Assembly: GCA_050259035.1 (NCBI GenBank)
Contig: JBLMZW010000207.1
Span: forward strand, 1 to 8,008
Length of the DNA: 8,008 bases
DNA from: JBLMZW01 sp050259035
GTDB lineage: Bacteria > Bacillota > Syntrophomonadia > Syntrophomonadales > DTU052
Direction: 5' to 3'
This document shows positions 5,890 through 8,008 of this stretch, piece by piece. Under the pieces are notes generated by a model. That model was not told where the DNA came from. It did no database searches and saw nothing but the letters and a program-made list of their open reading frames with translations. The position numbers were made by a program, and so were the translations under genes. How positions within the stretch are numbered: the stretch's first letter is position 1; each line of letters begins with the position of its first letter.

Positions 5890-5894
5890 TGACA

Positions 5895-5929
5895 ATAAAC
5901 ACAGGGCTGTGGAGAAGCCCTGTGTTTAT
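5895..5929. terminator. Probable bidirectional terminator between convergent genes
   Basis: ATAAACACAGGGCT (5895-5908) and its exact complement (5916-5929) form a 14-bp stem with a 7-nt loop. The stem base is A-rich on the left and T-rich on the right, so either strand presents a GC stem followed by TTTAT. It lies between the plus-strand dipeptidase gene and the minus-strand acidic-protein gene, where both transcripts must end. T-tracts are short, so efficiency may be moderate. Confidence 0.7.
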
Positions 5930-5968
5930 ATTAGGTGGGGGAAGTTAAATAACTAATCGTAAAATCAT

Positions 5969-6331
5969 TTACGCAGTCACTTTTTCCGTAGCAAGTTTAC
6001 GCCGTACAATATACATCTCGATGGGGAATACTTGGGCTTTGGTCTTTTCTCGGTTCAGAACCTTACAATAAATATCATTCAGTTCCTCAACGGTCATGGG
6101 ACGGACTTCAAATGCTTCCGGATTCATATCCTCATAATAATCCATGATATTCCGACTCCAGTCCGCACACATTTCTGTACTTTCCTCTTCCTCCATCGAA
6201 TTAATCCAATATGCATTTAACTCTTCCGTGCTGATTGGCTCCACTTCACCAACCGACCTTCCGGTTTCCTCCATATAATCAAGATAGGCGTCTTCCCAGT
6301 TAACGATAATAGAATCAGTTCCTCTAGCCAT
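5969..6331 (-). CDS. Acidic protein of unknown function with two 46-residue repeats, sigma-54 controlled
   Basis: I do not recognise the family. The start is set at ATG 6331 (MARGTDSIIV, 120 residues) because AAAGGA lies about nine bases upstream. The alternative ATG at 6340 directly abuts that Shine-Dalgarno and would add only three residues. The first 92 residues are two ungapped 46-residue repeats; positions 12/58 (W), 18/64 (D), 19/65 (Y), 21/67 (E), 29-30/75-76 (EV), 32/78 (P) and 36-39/82-85 (EELN) are identical. The protein has about 27 Asp/Glu against 12 Lys/Arg, but the last 30 residues are basic (IVRRKLATEK). No signal peptide, membrane helix or catalytic motif is visible. A near-perfect sigma-54 promoter lies about 50 nt upstream and a sigma-54 activator is encoded next door on the same strand, so expression is probably conditional and dedicated to that signal. 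Acidic repeats could serve as a partner-binding or nucleic-acid-mimic protein; this is speculation. Confidence 0.8.
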   Translation of the reverse strand: MARGTDSIIVNWEDAYLDYMEETGRSVGEVEPISTEELNAYWINSMEEEESTEMCADWSRNIMDYYEDMNPEAFEVRPMTVEELNDIYCKVLNREKTKAQVFPIEMYIVRRKLATEKVTA

Positions 6332-6392
6332 TACAATCATCCTTTCTTTAAATCATGTCAGCAACTGCGTTCTTTCTTTGACATCATTTAGT

Positions 6393-6409
6393 AGCAACTA
6401 TCATGCCAA
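6393..6409 (-). promoter_or_regulatory. Sigma-54 (-24/-12) promoter of the acidic-protein gene
   Basis: The minus strand reads TTGGCATGATAGTTGCT. It matches the consensus YTGGCACGRNNNTTGCW at 16 of 17 positions, with GG and GC exactly 10 bp apart. The predicted start near 6382 leaves a leader of about 50 nt to the ATG at 6331. Such a promoter needs an AAA+ activator bound upstream; one is encoded directly upstream at 6599-8008. Confidence 0.85.
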
Positions 6410-6430
6410 CATGCATATTCAGAACCTATA

Positions 6431-6460
6431 TAAATAAAAAAGCCCCCGAACAGGGGCTTC
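6431..6460 (-). terminator. Intrinsic terminator of the sigma-54 activator gene
   Basis: On the minus strand AAGCCCC, a 6-nt loop and GGGGCTT (6459 to 6440) are followed by TTTTTATTTA. This is a classic rho-independent terminator. It lies about 140 bp after the activator stop codon and just before the sigma-54 promoter, so the acidic-protein gene must be expressed from its own promoter. Confidence 0.9.
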
Positions 6461-6534
6461 GAAGCTATTCTACTATCGATTGTAAAGTTTTTTTTGCCAG
6501 ACGCAATCAATTTGTTAGAACTATTCAACTGTTT

Positions 6535-6592
6535 CAAAAGTGTCGTAATAGTGTAGCGCCTTTTGTCAGACTCACGACACTTTTGCTACACT
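6535..6592. promoter_or_regulatory. Putative upstream activator sites: four phased heptamers in interleaved dyads
   Basis: CAAAAGTGTCGT (6535-6546) is a perfect inverted repeat of ACGACACTTTTG (6574-6585), and AGTGTAGC (6550-6557) of GCTACACT (6585-6592). Seen as heptamers, GTGTCGT and GTGTAGC start 11 bp apart in the left arm, and ACGACAC and GCTACAC 11 bp apart in the right arm. The span is about -153 to -210 relative to the predicted sigma-54 start site, a usual distance for enhancer-binding-protein sites. The activator as binder is inferred. Confidence 0.65.
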
Positions 6593-6598
6593 TTTAAT

Positions 6599-8008
6599 CT
6601 AGTTGATAATATTACAGTCTTTCATCTTCCGGTATAGAGTACTGCGGGATATGCCCAGCTCGGCTGATGCTTTGCTGATATTTCCGGCATGCAGATCAAG
6701 CACCTCTATAATCCGCTCCTTTTCCCTCTTAAGGGCTTGCTGTTTACGAGCGTTCCGATCAAGTAACGAGCCCGGAGAGACCAGGGCTGGTTCGTCTGCC
6801 CAACCAACCTTATCCTGGTTAGCACTCGCAGAAAAAATTTCACGTGGGAGATGCTCTGTCCCTATATGGCCGTCCTCGGAAACGAGAAGAATTCTTTCCA
6901 CCACATTCTGCAATTCACGGATATTTCCCGGCCAACTATAGTTCCTGAGACATTCTAAAACTGCCGGATCAACCTTTTCTATTCTTTTGCCGAAGCCGGG
7001 CGACATCTCGTTTAGAAAATGGTTAAAAAGTAGCTTGATATCCCCTCGTCTTTCCCGCAAAGAAGGAATTACAATCTGAACCACATTAAGCCGGTAATAA
7101 AGGTCGGCCCGGAATCTACCCTGCTTAACCATTTCCAGCAAATCCTTATTGGTGGCAGCTATAATTCTAACGTCAACTTTGATGGGGCTGTCACCGCCCA
7201 CCCTGATAATTGCCTTCTCCTGTATGGCCCGCAGCAGAATGGCCTGCTGCTCCAGAGGCATATCTCCTATCTCGTCCAGCAAAAGCGTGCCTTTATTGGC
7301 CAGTTCAAATTTGCCGGGCCTGCCTCCGCGTCTGGCCCCGGTAAAGGCCCCTTCAACGTAACCAAACAACTCACTGCCCACCAGTTCCCGGGGCAGAGCC
7401 GCACAATTGATGGCCACAAAAGGTCCATTACTCCGTGAACTGCTATTATGAATGGCCTGGGCAAAGACCTCTTTGCCGGTCCCGCTTTCGGCCTGAAGCA
7501 GAACAGTTGAATTATTGTTTCCCGCCTTCAAAGCCAGCTTGACCGACCTTCTTAACTGCTTGTCTTCGCCGATTATGGTGTCAAAGGTAAAACTGGCCTG
7601 AGCCCCGGTGAACCGGTTCACCAGTTGCTGCACCCGGTCTATGGTTCTTAATATAATTGTAGCCCCGGTAACCTGTTTATCCTCATCAAATACAGGTATC
7701 CCGGAAGCTGCGGCATGAATTTTACCGTTTATGCCGTCCAGTAATATTTCCCGATCATGAAAAGACTCCCCGGTTTCTAATAAGTTCAGGGTTTTAGGGG
7801 CCTTTCCACAAAATAGATCTACAATATTAACCCCCATTAAGGCTTCGTCGGAATAACCTATAATCTGTCTGGCAGCCGGGTTAAGCTGGGATACCCGGCC
7901 TTCCCGGTTTACCACAATAACACCGTCTGACATGGTATCAAAGACATTGGTCAATTCATCATGAACATTTTTTAAGGCCTGCTGCTCTATACGCAGCTGC
8001 TTTTCCTG
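6599..8008 (-). CDS. PAS-AAA+-Fis sigma-54-dependent activator, 5' end beyond the right edge
   Basis: The 470 visible codons, including the stop, run in frame to the right edge. A TTG at 7954 could be read as a start, but it lies inside a helical linker (QEKQLRIEQQALKNVHDEL) that continues past the edge, so an N-terminal sensor or dimerisation region is probably missing. Numbered from the edge: PAS domain about 20-125 (FDTMSDGVIVVNREGRVSQL, NPAARQIIGYS), AAA+ from about 142 with Walker A AESGTGKE (173-180), GAFTGA (220-225) for sigma-54 contact, Walker B LLLDEI (242-247) and arginine-finger segment FRADLYYRLN (299-308), then a Fis-type HTH (442-462: GNISKASAELGISRSTLYRKM). The first Walker A glycine is alanine, an uncommon but probably tolerated change. 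The GAFTGA motif is intact, so it should be a working activator. The PAS ligand is unknown. The stop codon lies seven bases from the putative binding sites, and the sigma-54 promoter downstream is the obvious target. Confidence 0.93.
   Translation of the reverse strand, partial: QEKQLRIEQQALKNVHDELTNVFDTMSDGVIVVNREGRVSQLNPAARQIIGYSDEALMGVNIVDLFCGKAPKTLNLLETGESFHDREILLDGINGKIHAAASGIPVFDEDKQVTGATIILRTIDRVQQLVNRFTGAQASFTFDTIIGEDKQLRRSVKLALKAGNNNSTVLLQAESGTGKEVFAQAIHNSSSRSNGPFVAINCAALPRELVGSELFGYVEGAFTGARRGGRPGKFELANKGTLLLDEIGDMPLEQQAILLRAIQEKAIIRVGGDSPIKVDVRIIAATNKDLLEMVKQGRFRADLYYRLNVVQIVIPSLRERRGDIKLLFNHFLNEMSPGFGKRIEKVDPAVLECLRNYSWPGNIRELQNVVERILLVSEDGHIGTEHLPREIFSASANQDKVGWADEPALVSPGSLLDRNARKQQALKREKERIIEVLDLHAGNISKASAELGISRSTLYRKMKDCNIIN

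Larger units (their letters stand above)
5643..5890. repeat. Right composite repeat block downstream of the dipeptidase gene
   Basis: The order is a G-run, hairpin copy 4 (5650-5667), heptads GTTAAAG/GTTAAAA/GTGAAAC/GTAAAAC (5680-5707), a linker GTGGAGAACAGAAAC close to that at 4632-4648, double hairpin copy 5 (5723-5759), heptads (5779-5806), and the opposite-strand heptad array (5827-5889). Module order and orientation match the left block, so the two look like copies of one element or products of repeated local duplication. Confidence 0.85.

Noticed and set aside
4602..5890. CRISPR array
   Set aside because: The repeats are heptads and palindromes without regular unique spacers of constant length, and no cas gene is present.

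Overview
The window looks like chromosomal DNA of a low-to-mid GC Bacillota, most likely an anaerobic clostridium of the Desulfotomaculum/Pelotomaculum kind. This rests on purine-rich Shine-Dalgarno sites (AGGAGG, AAAGGATGA), a near-ideal sigma-A promoter, the combination of an excisionase-HTH/PBP-like regulator with a PAS-type sigma-54 activator, and a rifampicin phosphotransferase-like protein of the type found in Bacillus and Listeria. The taxonomic placement is inference. I recognise no IS element, phage gene, tRNA, rRNA or CRISPR array.

Layout. (1) 1-2865, minus strand: a tetR-rph operon. A TetR-family repressor is followed 48 bp later by a rifampicin phosphotransferase/PEP-synthase-like gene that runs off the left edge. 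A consensus promoter (TTGACA-N17-TATGAT) drives it, and two TGACC-N4-GGTCA dyads, one in the promoter spacer and one just downstream of the start site, form the likely operator. (2) 3012-4358: a one-component regulator (MerR/excisionase-like HTH plus a COG1910-type PBP-like domain, minus strand) diverges from a 63-residue protein of unknown function (plus strand). The region between them holds a duplicated block ending in TACATTTTCGTAC. (3) 4602-5890: a predicted secreted D-Ala-D-Ala dipeptidase (VanX/PcgL-like, plus strand) lies between two copies of a modular repeat. The modules are GC-rich hairpins and 7-bp tandem repeats on both strands. A further hairpin copy sits at the end of the regulator gene at 2981-3017. 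(4) 5969-8008, minus strand: a PAS-AAA+-Fis sigma-54 activator (5' end outside the window), its intrinsic terminator, a sigma-54 promoter matching the consensus at 16 of 17 positions, and a 120-residue acidic protein built from two 46-residue repeats.

The best candidate for an undescribed system is part 4. Four heptamers with 11-bp phasing form interleaved dyads between the activator stop codon and the sigma-54 promoter, about 150-215 bp upstream of the predicted start site. The simplest reading is that the activator binds there and switches on the adjacent duplicated acidic protein, whose function I cannot identify. The second point of interest is the modular heptad/hairpin repeat on both sides of the dipeptidase gene, whose reading frame appears to begin at ATT rather than ATG.
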